Shown here piece after piece: positions 10,760 through 21,317 of a stretch of DNA of 64,000 bases. Every line of letters starts with the position of its first letter. Position 1 is the stretch's first letter. Under the pieces are notes generated by a model. That model was not told where the DNA came from, ran no database searches, and worked only from the letters and a program-made list of their open reading frames with translations. Source of the stretch: Stomoxys calcitrans (lineage: Eukaryota > Arthropoda > Insecta > Diptera > Muscidae); contig NC_081552.1 in the NCBI RefSeq assembly GCF_963082655.1, positions 53,535,286 to 53,599,285 on the forward strand, written 5' to 3'. The translations under genes were made by a program, and so were the position numbers.

Positions 10760-11723
10760 TTGCCTACCCTATAAGGGAAGTTATATCTAATGCTGAGCCA
10801 ATTTTATAAAACAATCCGTCAATCAAATTTTGGGCAAATATGTACAAATAGTAACAACTACGGCTCTTTAAGTGCAAATAGAGCGATGTATATATGTATA
10901 TAGAAGCTAAATATTAATCTGAACAGATTTTTATTAAGTTTAATCAAAATGTGAACAGTTTTAAGAGAATAATGTATGCCCACTTTCGTGGCAATCGGTT
11001 GACATTTTACAACATTACTGCAAATCGCTCAAATCGGACGAACATTATATCTAAATCAATTTCGCCCGAACTCCTTTGATATTGTGGTAGTTGTCGAGGA
11101 AAGCGTTGTGCAAAATTTAGGGAAGATTGGTCAATAAATGTGTTTGCAGTGGTTCTAAAAGTGAAAATCAGTCGATATATATGTATATGGGAGATATATT
11201 CAAATTTTAACCGATTTCTATGGAACTCATCAGTTGTGTCCAGAGTCATAATTTCTGTAAAATTTTAAGATAATCTGTTATCAAATTATTGCAATATTAC
11301 TCAAAATCGAACGAACATATAGATGGCAGCTATATCTGAATCTGAACCGATTTCTATGAAATACACCAGTAATGTCGAGGGTCATAAAAAAATCCATACG
11401 GCCAAATTGCGAACGAATCGGCTGGCTATATGCAAATCTGAACCGATTTTTTCCAATTTCAATAGGTTTCGACTCTTGACTCAAACAGCAGCCTCTGCAA
11501 ATTTAAAGATGGTCCAATGAAATTTGCGACCTGTACTTTGTTCACAAATTAACATGGACAGACAGACAAACGGACAAACAGACGGACATAGCTTAACCGA
11601 ATAAGAAAGTGATTCTGAGTCGATCGGTATGCTTATCAATGGGCCTAGCTATCTTCCTTCTGGATGTTACAAGCAAATGCACTATGTTGTAACCCAGTAG
11701 TGATGCAGGGTATAAAAATCGGG
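10760..11723 (-). repeat. DINE-1-like repeat, type 3, reverse copy
   Basis: It ends on the plus strand with GACGGACATAGCTTAACCGA ... GAGTCGATCGGTATGCTTAT ... TGATGCAGGGTATAAAAA, the reverse complement of the tip and GTCY tract of the 4965-5880 element. Units with ATCTGAACCGATTTCTATG repeat inside. The left boundary is approximate. Confidence 0.6.
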
Positions 11724-12019
11724 TAGTTTTTAGTTTTTGTTGTTTTAAGACAGTTTTATCTGCAAATTTCAAAAATTTCGGAGAATTGAAAATTTGAAAC
11801 TCGAAATTACAAATGAAGAGTTAATTAGGGGCTTGCCAAGAGGTGAGCGAACCACCAAGTGCCATATGTCTGTTAAAATCACGCTACAATCTTTCAAAAA
11901 AGAAATATTGAGCTGAAACTTCGAAAATGGGCTATATCGGACTATATATTGCGCCTTCTTTAACTCTCTAACATCTTTTTTGGGCTGGGGACACTTCTCC
12001 CTCAATGTGGATATCGAAT
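11724..12019. repeat. Fragments of DINE-like sequence and unassigned spacer
   Basis: Includes a short type 2-like piece (11860-11960: AAATCACGCTACAATC, ATTGAGCTGAAACTTC, GGGCTATATCGGACTATAT). No gene is visible. Confidence 0.4.
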
Positions 12020-12271
12020 TCGTTCCATTGTAGCCTATGACTCTGAACGCGTTCGAATCCTGGCGCGAACATCGGACAAAGCGGAGTTTATACCCTCTTA
12101 ATGTTGGCGACATTTGCGAGGTTCAATGCCATGCATGGGTCATTTAAAAAAATTTCCTCAACGAGGTGTCCCACTGCAGGATACCGTTCAGACACGGCTA
12201 TAAAAAAAGGTCCCTTATCATTGAGTTAAAACTTGAATCGGAAAACACTCATTAATATGTGAGAAGTTTTT
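12020..12271 (+). mobile_element. tRNA-derived SINE, decayed copy
   Basis: GCGTTCGAATCCTGG (near 12049-12063) is a pol III B box. TTGTAGCCTATGACTC upstream resembles the A-box end of the SINE at 55562. The body AACATCGGA...GGACC/GGTCCCTTATCATTGAG and the ACACTCATTAATATGTGAG end also match that SINE. The 5' end is diverged. Confidence 0.6.
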
Positions 12272-12274
12272 TTA

Positions 12275-12600
12275 TCTGTTTAGAGGAGTTTTGGGGTTGG
12301 AGGACCCGCTGGGTACTTGGATCCAAATTTCAATACCATATTCGTTTTCTGGTCTCCAAAACCTATCATTTGATACTCCTATTGTGCCCATCGGACTACT
12401 TTCGAATATGGGTGGCGTTTTGGGGTTAAGAGGGAGGGTCCGCCTCCACCCGACATCTAAAAATTATATAGCCTATGTTTCCTTCCAGACCAACCTATAC
12501 AATATGTGAAAATTTCAAGGTAATCGGTACGGCCATTTTTGAGTTTATACGGAACAAACAAACCAACTGACAAACAAACAAGCACAAATTGAATTTTATA
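12275..12600 (+). repeat. Dispersed G-rich modular repeat (family G), fragment
   Basis: Shares modules with 15060-15563, 20150-20950 and (reversed) 29560-32480: a TTTGGGGTTGGAGGACCCGC-like block, CATTTGATACTCCTATTGTG, and the end GGTACGGCCATTTTTGAGTT then ACGGAACAAACAAAC. The family is unclassified. The layout suggests a non-autonomous transposon made of ~80-100 bp modules. Confidence 0.6.
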
Positions 12601-13235
12601 TATAAGACTAGCTGAACCCGGCCCCCTTCGCTGCGCTTCCTTTTACACCATATGAATTATAATTTCTTTTCAATTACTCTTCTTTGCATTCGCTAAGTTA
12701 CGTTGAGTTTACGGCCATGTTTTAATAGAACTTCAAGACTATTGCGTAAGCTTGCCCCAGGGTAGGAGGGTTAAAAAAATAATACCGAAAACAGTCAAAG
12801 GTTAGTTGCTAAATTTTATTTATTTGAAGGACAGACAACATATCAAAACAGTAGTGAAAAGCATGTGATCAACACTTTCCTGTACCTCTCGTTCTCTTTT
12901 TCTTTGTTCGGGTTTGGTTGGCTATGCAAATAATTTCTATCTCCCAATAGATGGCGCTGAATTTGTTGTTGGTGATGCTCACCGTTGATTCCCATCACAT
13001 TGCAATCATTTTGTCTATTTTTGAATTCAATCAAATTTCAAGTTTTGTCGTCCTATCTAAAGTCAACATTGCATATGGGTAAGTATCATAGGCTTACCCA
13101 CGCCAAAAATATCAGAAAAAACTTTGAGCACTGGATATTCCTTCAATAATAGTTGCGACAATAACCAGTATCCATTTAAGAATTCAGTACAAAAACTTAC
13201 GGCCAAGACCACTAAATTAGTTTTTTTTTTCTTTT
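12601..13235. other. Unassigned repeat-derived sequence
   Basis: It begins AGACTAGCTGAACCCGGCCC, which resembles the start of several dispersed repeats, and contains AATAGATGGCGCTGAATTT, also found at about 14547. The two stretches (12640-13060 and 14180-14600) therefore appear to be diverged copies of one repeat. No coding potential. Confidence 0.4.
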
Positions 13236-14091
13236 TGTACCCTCCATCATAAACTAATTTCGTCATTCCATTTGTAAAACATCGAAATATTTATCTGAGA
13301 CCCAACAAAATGTATATATATATTTTTGATCGTCTTGACATTCTAAGTCCATTAAGCTATGTCGATCCGTCCATCTGTCGAAAGCACGCTAACTTTCGAA
13401 GGGATTAAGCTAGGCGCATGAAATTTTTCACAAATACTTTCTTTTAGTGTAGGTCAGTTGGGATTGTAAATGGTTGGTCTATGGTCTATGTTTTGATATA
13501 GCTGCCATATAAACCGATCTTGGATCTTTACCTCTTGAGCCCCTTAACGCCGCAATTCTTATCCGATTTGTCTCAAATGTTGTATAAGATATTTTGTTAT
13601 GACATCCAACATCTGTGCTAAGTATGTTTCAAACCGGTTTAAAACTTAATATAGCTCCCATATAAACCGATCTCCTTATTTGACTCTCCCTTGAGCCTCT
13701 AGAGGGCGCAATTCTTATGCGATTTGGTTAAACATTATTTTAACGACTCCTCCTACGACCTTTCACATACGTGTCAAATATGGTCTGTATGGGTCCTTAA
13801 CCTGATATAGCTCCCATATGAACCGATCTCCCAATTTTAATTCTTGAGCCACTATAGGGCTCAATTCTTATTCAATTTTGGCTGACATTTTGCACAATTA
13901 CTTTTACTCCAAGCATGGTCCCAATCTTTTGATAACTTGAAATAGCTCCAATAGCTTTGCAATTTTTATCCATTACCCTTTGTTTGCCTATAAAGATATA
14001 TCGGGCAAAAAAATGACAAATGAGACCCATGCCCTCTACCATGGATATCTAAGATTTGGCCCGGCCGAACTTTTTACGCTTTTACTTGTTG
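13236..14091 (+). repeat. mini-me/DINE-1-like repeat, type 1
   Basis: Tip TGTACCCTCCATCATAAAC, core ACAAAATGTATATATATAT, reduced GTCY tract (GTCGATCCGTCCATCTGTCG), several ATAGCTCCCATATAAACCG units, and the end GGCCCGGCCGAACTTTTTAC then CTTTTACTTGTT. The tetranucleotide tract is very short in this copy. Confidence 0.75.
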
Positions 14092-14175
14092 TCACTCGAA
14101 GGAAAAAATATGTGCTTATCGGCACGCCACTTGGGCTCGACTATAAAAAGGAGGCTTCTTATCTTTGAGCTAAAT
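14092..14175 (+). repeat. SINE body fragment
   Basis: GGCACGCCACTTGGGCTCGA then CTATAAAAAGGAGGCTTCTT matches the middle of the SINE at 55562-55842 (GCACGCCGTTGGGACTCGG). Only about 80 bp are retained. Confidence 0.5.
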
Positions 14176-15059
14176 TTTCAATCAAACCCGCTCCACTGCG
14201 CTTTCGCTTTCAAAACGAAGAAAAATGCCACCTCTATTACGTAACCTACTCTCCATTAGCTCTGATTCTGTGTACGTTCGTTGAGCCTTCCCCTCTAACA
14301 GTTTAGCACAAACTTGGATATTCGCACTCTACTAAATAAATTTTTATCTATGGGGAAATCTGTGGGAAATTTAAAAAATAATACAGCAATCAACCGCAAC
14401 GAAATTCCTACACACAAATTTTCTTTAATTTAAGGACCGATAGGTTACCATAGCAAAAATAAATGCTGCATGATCAATTTTTACCACTCTGCCCTCTCTC
14501 TGTTCGTGGCAGCGTCTCCAATCAGTTGATTCATTTGGAAACAGAATAGATGGCGCTGATTTAAATGTTAGTGCTGCCATCAATAAGGGAAAGGTTTAGA
14601 CTTTGATACCCAAAATATTAACAAAATAACCTCAAAGTTCTCAGTTCTTGCGCAAACACATATAAACGACTGAGAGTTTGACATTTCTCCCATCTGTTAG
14701 AACTTTTTAGCTACTCGCTTCGAGCGGCTTAGCGCCACTAACATTGATCATCATGTGGTAGTTGTCTTCAACTGACTATATGGCTACCTGTTGAATAGTC
14801 ATAATTTAGTCTATTTTAAATCAAATTGCCATATTAAACGATTCTCAGTGGTAAAGAACTAATTTGCCGGCCTTTATATTAGGTGAGGTGGCGACAGTTC
14901 TTATTAATTTAACCATGTAAAATTTTTGAACATGAAAGTGTTGCCCAGCAGCACTTTGTTTGGACTTGTCTAGGAAAAAAAGGCTCCTTATCGATAAGCT
15001 AAAAATAGCGGCCACCTTGACTTAAGGTTTGCAACTGCTCCCATCACACTGAACGTCAT
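14176..15059. other. Unassigned non-coding sequence
   Basis: No gene is visible. It shares the AATAGATGGCGCTGATTT stretch with 12950-12970, suggesting an old duplicated repeat. A second short SINE-like piece (AAAGGCTCCTTATCGATAAG) lies at 14979-15000. Confidence 0.4.
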
Positions 15060-15563
15060 AACTTTGGAGGTATGGCGGCAGTGTCCAATTAGGTCATTAT
15101 AACTGATCAACTGTTTTGGGGTGAGGTGGTCCACTAGATATATGAGCAGAATAAAGATTTCATATTCGCAGTCCACAAACTTATTGTACCCCATATTGTC
15201 ATAACTGGTGTATACAGCCGTTTGGTGGGGGCGTAGGGCAATTGTGCGCCGCACTCCATCTGCCACTTGAGCACAAATTTGAATAACGCACCCCGCTTAA
15301 AAATACCTATCACTTGATCCCCCATTGTTTTAATAGGTCAAATAAACTATTGGAGCCGACTTTAGGAAGTAAAGCACCACCTAGATTCTTGGACACAAAG
15401 TTTATTGTCATATTCGTAATCTGCTATCAAATATATTTCATTTGAGGCTCATCTAGCTATGATCGAATTATATTCTCATTTGAGGGTGGGCCGATCCCCA
15501 ATTACATGGACCTCATTTTTTATGCAATATTCGTAGTCTAGTCCCGCATACATTTCATTTGAG
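15060..15563 (+). repeat. Family G dispersed repeat, left half of interrupted copy
   Basis: Modules such as CCATATTGTCATAACTGG, GCACCACCTAGATTCTTGG and CATACATTTCATTTGAG continue on the far side of the LINE at 20150. The LINE at 15564-20149 was therefore inserted into this repeat. Confidence 0.6.
15552..15563. repeat. Target-site duplication, left copy, of the intact LINE
   Basis: ATTTCATTTGAG is repeated exactly at 20150-20161. Confidence 0.9.
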
Positions 15564-15936
15564 TGAGTTCGGTGTGTTGCTTACATACGGTCGGGTGTGT
15601 TACTTGTTGGTTCCCAAGTTTTCTGCCAATTTTTCGTGTCAGGCGTATCATCCATTATTGGAAATAACTCTAAGCCATAGAGCTACGTTGGAGGTTGCCG
15701 CAGTAGAGTTTGCAGCATACATTCGACTCCCGTTGTCGTTAAAAACCACATTTAAAAAATAAATTATTTTATTAAACTTTGTAATATCACTGGAAGGCGC
15801 TGGTAATACTAATACAACGAATAGCTATAAGTAAACAACAGCTGCGCTCTTCTATCAAACCACATTGTCGATAACGATCAAACAGCTGTCCGATATAATC
15901 GTTCAACGTAAAACACAGGGTGTTACGTATTAGCAA

Positions 15937-16725
15937 ATGAATAATAAGAGAACGCTATTATCGATATCACCAGAAAACAGTCACAGTACCCCAAAAAAGT
16001 ATTCACCATATCAAAAAATGAACATAAATAACCAACAAGATGTTTTTTCGTGGAGTAAGCTGGGCGATGTGTTGGATGATAAGTTGAAAGATGTGGCCAA
16101 AAAAGAGGACCTTACTGCAATCAAATATGAAGTGGAAGAACTTAAACAGGAAAATTGTAAATTGAGAGAAGATATCAAGAAACTAACAAATCGCTTAGAA
16201 ACCTTAGACAGAAAATCTCGTACTACAAATATTGTGGTGAGTGGACTTAGAAGTAGAACTACATTTACGGCAAAAAAAGAATTCCTCGACATCTGCAACA
16301 ACAAATTAAACATCGTAGTTAACATATCGTACGCTAGAATGTTATCTTCAGGAAAATCGTTCGTATTTACACTGGACACCAATTCCCAAGTGCAAAATAT
16401 TTTAAATACGAAAGAAAAATTGCATGGCCAATTTATATATATACAAAAGGATTATACTGCTGTCGAACAGTCTACCAGATACAACCTGCGTCAAGTTGGC
16501 AAAATCGTATCCCAGCATAAAAAAGACGTTAAAGTTAGGTTAGGAGAGTTCTGTCTCTTCTTGAATGATAAAAGATATTGCTGGGCCGACGGAAAAATAC
16601 TAGCTCCAACTTTAAGTGATGCCAAATTTCTGAGCAACATTCTTGTTGATAACGGTAGTCCCATTGAGGTTTATTGCAACAATGCTGAAAATGTTACCCT
16701 TAATGTTCCCCCATCATCGCAATAG
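15937..16725 (+). CDS. LINE ORF1 protein (coiled coil plus RRM-like domain)
   Basis: 262 codons from the ATG at 15937 to a UAG at 16723. ORF1 proteins of LINEs bind the element RNA and form the ribonucleoprotein needed for transposition. Residues about 45-95 form a heptad-rich, highly charged coiled coil (EELKQENCKLREDIKKL). It is followed by the junction RKSRTTNIVVSGL, which is how the RRM domain begins in L1-type ORF1 proteins. The region from about 180 to 262 (FCLFLNDKRYCWADGK...) may be the C-terminal RNA-binding part. No CCHC knuckles are present, unlike I-factor or Jockey ORF1. The stop codon lies in the same frame as ORF2. Confidence 0.85.
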   Translation: MNNKRTLLSISPENSHSTPKKYSPYQKMNINNQQDVFSWSKLGDVLDDKLKDVAKKEDLTAIKYEVEELKQENCKLREDIKKLTNRLETLDRKSRTTNIVVSGLRSRTTFTAKKEFLDICNNKLNIVVNISYARMLSSGKSFVFTLDTNSQVQNILNTKEKLHGQFIYIQKDYTAVEQSTRYNLRQVGKIVSQHKKDVKVRLGEFCLFLNDKRYCWADGKILAPTLSDAKFLSNILVDNGSPIEVYCNNAENVTLNVPPSSQ

Positions 16726-16734
16726 CAATTTGAT
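16717..16734 (+). promoter_or_regulatory. Candidate leaky stop codon between ORF1 and ORF2
   Basis: The in-frame sequence is CAA UAG CAA UUU. The classical type I readthrough context is UAG followed by CAR-YYA, with CAA before it. This site matches at every position except the last base of the downstream hexamer. ORF2 continues in the same frame without an ATG, so readthrough would give an ORF1-ORF2 fusion. The function is inferred. Confidence 0.5.
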
Positions 16735-19700
16735 TCGTGCCATTTGTTATCATATAATGTTTCAAATCTCGAAAGTTCTTTAAATTATGGAAATTTTATA
16801 ACCTACCTTAATAATTTTGATATTTTCTTTCTCTTTGAAACACATGTATTACCCAATAAACAAACGTATCTCTCGTCTTATTTACAAAACTACTATTTGC
16901 AGTGGCAGGACGCAACTAAAGTGAATAGATTTGGGCGTGCCAGTGGTGGATGTCTTTTCGGCTTCAAAAAAGAAATTAAAAAGAAATACAAATTAAATTT
17001 TATCGTCTCTGATTCTCAGTACACAATGCTGTCAGCTAGTCTAGATGGAAATATATTTTATTTTATACCTACGTATTTGAACTGTACGCGTTGGAAGGTG
17101 GATGTAGAAAGGTTTGGTTCTTTTTTGGAAGACCTTAACCCAACGAATTTTTGTATAATGGGTGATATGAATGCAAGAATAGGCGAAGAACAGGTTCTAG
17201 ATTACAACATTGTTAAAGATTGTCCCCACATTAGCTATTCTAGACGCTCCAAAGACAGAAACGTTAATACCCAGGGAAGGAATCTCCTACGTATTGTTGA
17301 TGACATAGGCGGTATTATCATAAATGGCAGAACTTTAGAGGATATAGATGGGGAGTTTACTTTTTGTGGTGCAATGGGTAGTTCTGTCATAGATTACTGC
17401 ATAAGTTCGGCGAGTTTTCTGTCATATATTGACAAGTTCAAGGTGGCCACTGAACCCTTTTCTGATCACATGCCCTTATGCTTAGATATTAAGATTCCGA
17501 AAAGTTCGACAGAAACTACTCAACAGCCTATACAGAAGCTACACTGGGATGAAAGGCATAGATCTCAATACAATCACAACTTAAGTTTACTTGCAGAGCC
17601 AGTAAATGATTGCGTCTTTTTATCGTCAGAGGATTTGGTTGAGAACATTAAAAATAAAATTAGGCGGGCTCAGGTAAAGAAGACCAATAGAACATTTTTT
17701 GAGCCTAAGCAGAAGTGGTTCGATTGGACGTGCTTTCGTTTAAGATCCAATATGCATAAAAATTTAAAGATATACAGAAAGTCACACACTGTTATCAACA
17801 GAAGGCGTTATTATTCATCCAGATCTAAGTTTCATAGAATGTGTAACGAGAAGAAACTGCAATATTTCAATGGCAACCTCAGAGAACTAGATACTGTTTC
17901 CTGCAGCAAGGATTGGAGGAATCTGGCAAATTCTCTGAATAAACGTAATGTTAAGGGTAGAGGAAATCTAGACGCAGATGATTTCTTAGCACACTTTAAC
18001 TCTTTACTAGTTAACGAAGATAATTCCAAAATTATCAGCTGGTGTATACCGTTTCATGTAGACCCACTTTTAGACTCCCCTTTTGAATTTTGTGAGCTAC
18101 TCTCCGTTTTAAAAGGACTTAAATCGAATAAGGCCCCTGGGAACGATGGTATACCTTACGAATTTTATAAATTTGCTCCTCGCCGTTTTCTGCAAGAAAT
18201 ACTTGTAGTATTTAATAAGATATTCCTCCATGAAAATGTTCCTACTTCCTTCAAGAAGTCAATATTGATACCTCTATTTAAGAAAGGTGATATAAACTTG
18301 GCGTCAAATTATAGAGGTTTGTCACTTCTGGATACTATCGAAAAAATTTTTAACTCTGTTCTGCTAAACCGTATAACATTTTGGCTGACGAGACACGATG
18401 TTTTAAATGAATTTCAGGCTGGATTTAGAAGAGAGTATTCTACTATAGATAATATATTTAACCTCGTGAATATTGTTTCTTTGAACCAGCTACAAGGCAA
18501 AATTACATATGCGTTTTTTGTCGATTTCTCTTCTGCATTTGATTTGATTCCCAGAAACAGCCTTTTTTATAAACTATCTAGTCAGGGTCTATCTACGAAA
18601 CTTGTAACTATATTAAGAATGCTGTATGATGGCACAGAAAGTAGAGTATGGGATGGAAGTACGTTCTCTGAATACTTTCCTGTTGAATCTGGTGTGAAAC
18701 AGGGCTGTATTCTCAGTCCTGTACTCTTTTCGTTATACGTGAATGACCTTCCCTATATATTGCCTGGTGGTGTAAGAGTAGCGGACACTACGGTCAAAGT
18801 CTTATTATACGCCGATGACATTGTGCTATTATCTGACTCTCCATTGGGCTTACAAGAGATGATTTATGAACTTGAGAGGTACTGTTTGTTGTGGAGCTTG
18901 AAAGTAAACCTTTCTAAATCGAAAATTCTTGTTTTTCGTAGAGGTTCTAGAATCTCTTCGAATTTAAGGTGGTGCTTTGGAAATCAGAATATTGAAATTG
19001 TTAATAGTTACACATACCTGGGCGTTGAAATAACTTACAATTTGTCATTTAGAAAACACTTACAGAAGAAGCTTGCGGATTCCAAACTGGCCATAAATAG
19101 CACATGGTCGAAGTATATAAGTCACCCTAGTATTGCTAAAACTAATAAGATGAAGATATTCGATGCATGTTCCAGATCTATAATGTTTTACGCTGCACAG
19201 GTTTGGGGTTACACAAGGTTTGATGATGTAGAGAAGCTCTTTCGCTTTTTTACTAAGAAAATGCTTTATTTGCCTAATAATACACCAAATTACATGTTGT
19301 ATCTAGAAACTGGATTTTCTTCTATGTTTTGTAACACTCTTAGAATCCATTTTAACTACATTAATAGAATATTGCGACTTAGCTCTCACCGCTTGCCCCG
19401 CTTGCTGGCGGAGAAAATCATAGAATTGAATGCATTATGGGCAAAAGAATGGTCAAATATTTGCCAAACCCTACAATATATTCCTGCTAATGCTACAAAT
19501 CCGATATGCATGTATTCAGACAAAATAGTAGAATTACTGAGAATTCAAGAACAACGTGAATTTGAATCAGATGCAAGAAATTCACAGTTCCACGATCTTT
19601 ATTCTGTGCTTGAGTATAATATAATTCCATTTCATACTGCTGACTTATCTTCACGAGCTACTAGCTTAATCATTAAAGCTAGAGGTGGTTTACTCGACCT

Positions 19701-19956
19701 TAACTCGAGATCATTCAGAAGTAACACCCATGGCACTTGTTCTATGTGTAATACAGATCAAGATGAAAATACACTTCACTTTATTGGCGCCTGCCCACTA
19801 TACAGAGAATTTAGAAAAAGTTATTTCGGAAAATATTCCCTTAATGAGTCCGAAGTATTAAATATATTAAATGGCACGAATAACTCATCACTATATAAAT
19901 ACATAGAAAATTGTACTAAGTATAGAAAATTAATTATTAATGAATTCAGTTTTTAA
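16726..19956 (+). CDS. LINE ORF2 protein: endonuclease, reverse transcriptase, CCHC finger
   Basis: An open frame of 1076 codons directly follows the ORF1 UAG in the same frame. The first 230 or so residues are an AP-like endonuclease: LLSYNVSNLESS (catalytic Asn), FFLFETHV (Glu), MGDMNARIGE (Asp/Asn), IDYCIS and FSDHMPL (Asp-His). The RT domain (about 460-760) has SNKAPGNDGIPYEF, FFVDFSSAFD (motif A), GVKQGCILSPVLFSLYVND (motif B) and LLYADDIVLL (catalytic YADD). Near the C terminus CSMCNTDQDENTLHFIGAC is a C-x2-C-x9-H-x4-C finger. There is no ATG before about residue 100, past the start of the endonuclease fold, so initiation at an internal ATG would destroy the domain. Translation must use readthrough, reinitiation or a non-ATG start such as UUG at 16744. 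Confidence 0.9.
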   Translation, partial: QFDSCHLLSYNVSNLESSLNYGNFITYLNNFDIFFLFETHVLPNKQTYLSSYLQNYYLQWQDATKVNRFGRASGGCLFGFKKEIKKKYKLNFIVSDSQYTMLSASLDGNIFYFIPTYLNCTRWKVDVERFGSFLEDLNPTNFCIMGDMNARIGEEQVLDYNIVKDCPHISYSRRSKDRNVNTQGRNLLRIVDDIGGIIINGRTLEDIDGEFTFCGAMGSSVIDYCISSASFLSYIDKFKVATEPFSDHMPLCLDIKIPKSSTETTQQPIQKLHWDERHRSQYNHNLSLLAEPVNDCVFLSSEDLVENIKNKIRRAQVKKTNRTFFEPKQKWFDWTCFRLRSNMHKNLKIYRKSHTVINRRRYYSSRSKFHRMCNEKKLQYFNGNLRELDTVSCSKDWRNLANSLNKRNVKGRGNLDADDFLAHFNSLLVNEDNSKIISWCIPFHVDPLLDSPFEFCELLSVLKGLKSNKAPGNDGIPYEFYKFAPRRFLQEILVVFNKIFLHENVPTSFKKSILIPLFKKGDINLASNYRGLSLLDTIEKIFNSVLLNRITFWLTRHDVLNEFQAGFRREYSTIDNIFNLVNIVSLNQLQGKITYAFFVDFSSAFDLIPRNSLFYKLSSQGLSTKLVTILRMLYDGTESRVWDGSTFSEYFPVESGVKQGCILSPVLFSLYVNDLPYILPGGVRVADTTVKVLLYADDIVLLSDSPLGLQEMIYELERYCLLWSLKVNLSKSKILVFRRGSRISSNLRWCFGNQNIEIVNSYTYLGVEITYNLSFRKHLQKKLADSKLAINSTWSKYISHPSIAKTNKMKIFDACSRSIMFYAAQVWGYTRFDDVEKLFRFFTKKMLYLPNNTPNYMLYLETGFSSMFCNTLRIHFNYINRILRLSSHRLPRLLAEKIIELNALWAKEWSNICQTLQYIPANATNPICMYSDKIVELLRIQEQREFESDARNSQFHDLYSVLEYNIIPFHTADLSSRATSLIIKARGGLLDLNSRSFRSNTHGTCSMCNTDQDENTLHFIGACPLYREFRKSYFGKYSLNESEVLNILNGTNNSSLYKYIENCTKYRKLIINEFSF

Positions 19957-20121
19957 TAACCAAAATGAAAAAAGAAAAAGCAAGAAACATATAGAAACAA
20001 ACAACAATTTAGTGATAAGCATTGTATTACGGCTAACAGCATTTTTGCTAAGCCTAACATAGATTGTATTTAAGAACTTTATGAAATACTATTCTTGAAT
20101 TGTAATTTGAATTCAATCTAT

Positions 20122-20149
20122 TAATAAATAATAATAATAATAAATAATA
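20122..20149 (+). repeat. (TAA)n tail of the intact LINE
   Basis: About 28 bases of TAA/TAAA repeats end the element immediately before the right target-site duplication. The I factor ends in the same kind of repeat. Confidence 0.85.
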
Positions 20150-20161
20150 ATTTCATTTGAG
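20150..20161. repeat. Target-site duplication, right copy, of the intact LINE
   Basis: ATTTCATTTGAG, identical to 15552-15563. The family G repeat resumes here with GACCCATATTGATA. Confidence 0.9.
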
Positions 20162-20950
20162 ACCCATATTGATATTTACGTCCAATATGTTTGTTTGGGG
20201 GAGTTTTTTGGGATGGACGACCCCTCGCATACTTGATCCCAATTTGTAATACCAATACATTTCATTTGATACCCATATTGTCCCTATTGGTCCACTTTTG
20301 ATTTTAAGAGATATTTTTGGGGTAACGGGGAAGGGCCCGCCCCCTACCAATATCAACAAACTAAAAAGCCTTTTCCTTCTTCCTGACCATTTTCGTAATC
20401 TACTCCCGAATACCTTTCATTCGAGTCCCATATTGTCATTGTCGTCCAATAAACCTATTTTAGGGGGTTTTGGGGTCGGGCGGCGCCCCAGTTACTTGAA
20501 TCCAATTTTTTAAATGAAATGCGTAGTCGACTCCTGAATATCTTTCATTTGAATTCCATATTGTCCCGATCGATACACTTTTATTGTGGGGTCGTACTTT
20601 TAGGGTTAGGGGGAGGGGTTGCCCCCTACCAATATCAATAAATTATATAGCCTATTGCTCCTTCCAGATCATTTCCCACAATCTGTGAAAATTTTAAAGA
20701 AATCGGTACAGCCGTTTTTGAGTCTATACGGAACAAACAAATTTACAAATCCACAAATCCGCTTTTTTGTGGGGTCGTACTTTTAGGGTTAGGGGGAGGG
20801 GTTGCCCCCTACCAATATCAATAAATTATATAGCCTATTGCTCCTTCCAGATCATTTCCCACAATCTGTGAAAATTTTAAAGAAATCGGTACAGCCGTTT
20901 TTGAGTCTATACGGAACAAACAAACACAAATTCATTTTTGTATATATAAG
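20162..20950 (+). repeat. Family G dispersed repeat, right half, with a 183-bp tandem duplication
   Basis: Alternating modules of CATTTGAGACCCATATTG type and GGGGAAGGGCCCGCCCCCTA type, ending with AAATCGGTACAGCCGTTTTT and ACGGAACAAACAAA. The last module is present twice (about 20583-20765 and 20766-20948, offset 183 bp) with almost no differences, so the duplication is recent. Confidence 0.7.
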
Positions 20951-21317
20951 ATAGCCCCCATATAGACCGATCTGCCGATTTAAGGTCTTAGGCCCATTAA
21001 AGCTGCTTTTGTTATCCGATTTCGCGGAAATTTGAGGCAGTGTTAAGCTTTTGAACATCCTTGTTCAATATAGCCCAGATCGCTCCTGATTTAGATATAG
21101 CTATCGTCCGATTTCGCAGAAATTTTGTATTGCGAGTTGTGTTAGGTTCCTCGACATCCCTGTTCAATATGGCCCAGATCGGTCCAGATTTGAATATAGC
21201 TGGCATATATATATACCAATCTCCCGATTCAAGTTTTAAGACCCATTTTGATGAAATTAGGCACAATGAGTTGCGTTAGCAGCCATATGTTCCGATCTTC
21301 CTATTTAGGTTCTTGCA
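20951..21317 (+). repeat. DINE-like type 2 element, first segment of an interrupted copy
   Basis: CCCATATAGACCGATCTGCCG units with TTAGGCCCATTAAAGC, as in 32599-34966. The copy appears to continue at 21613-21779 and 23134-23260 after two later insertions. Confidence 0.6.

Larger units (their letters stand above)
15564..20149 (+). mobile_element. Intact full-length non-LTR retrotransposon (LINE)
   Basis: A 4586-bp insertion with a perfect 12-bp target-site duplication (15552-15563 and 20150-20161), a 5' UTR of 373 bp, an uninterrupted ORF1 and an uninterrupted ORF2, a short 3' UTR and a (TAA)n tail at about 20122-20149. The organisation is L1/CR1/I-like: ORF1 with a coiled coil, then endonuclease, reverse transcriptase and a terminal CCHC finger, without an RNase H domain that I can see. 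I cannot place it in a named clade. No disabling mutation is visible, so it looks recently inserted and may still be mobile, unless the in-frame UAG between the ORFs is itself a defect. Confidence 0.9.
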
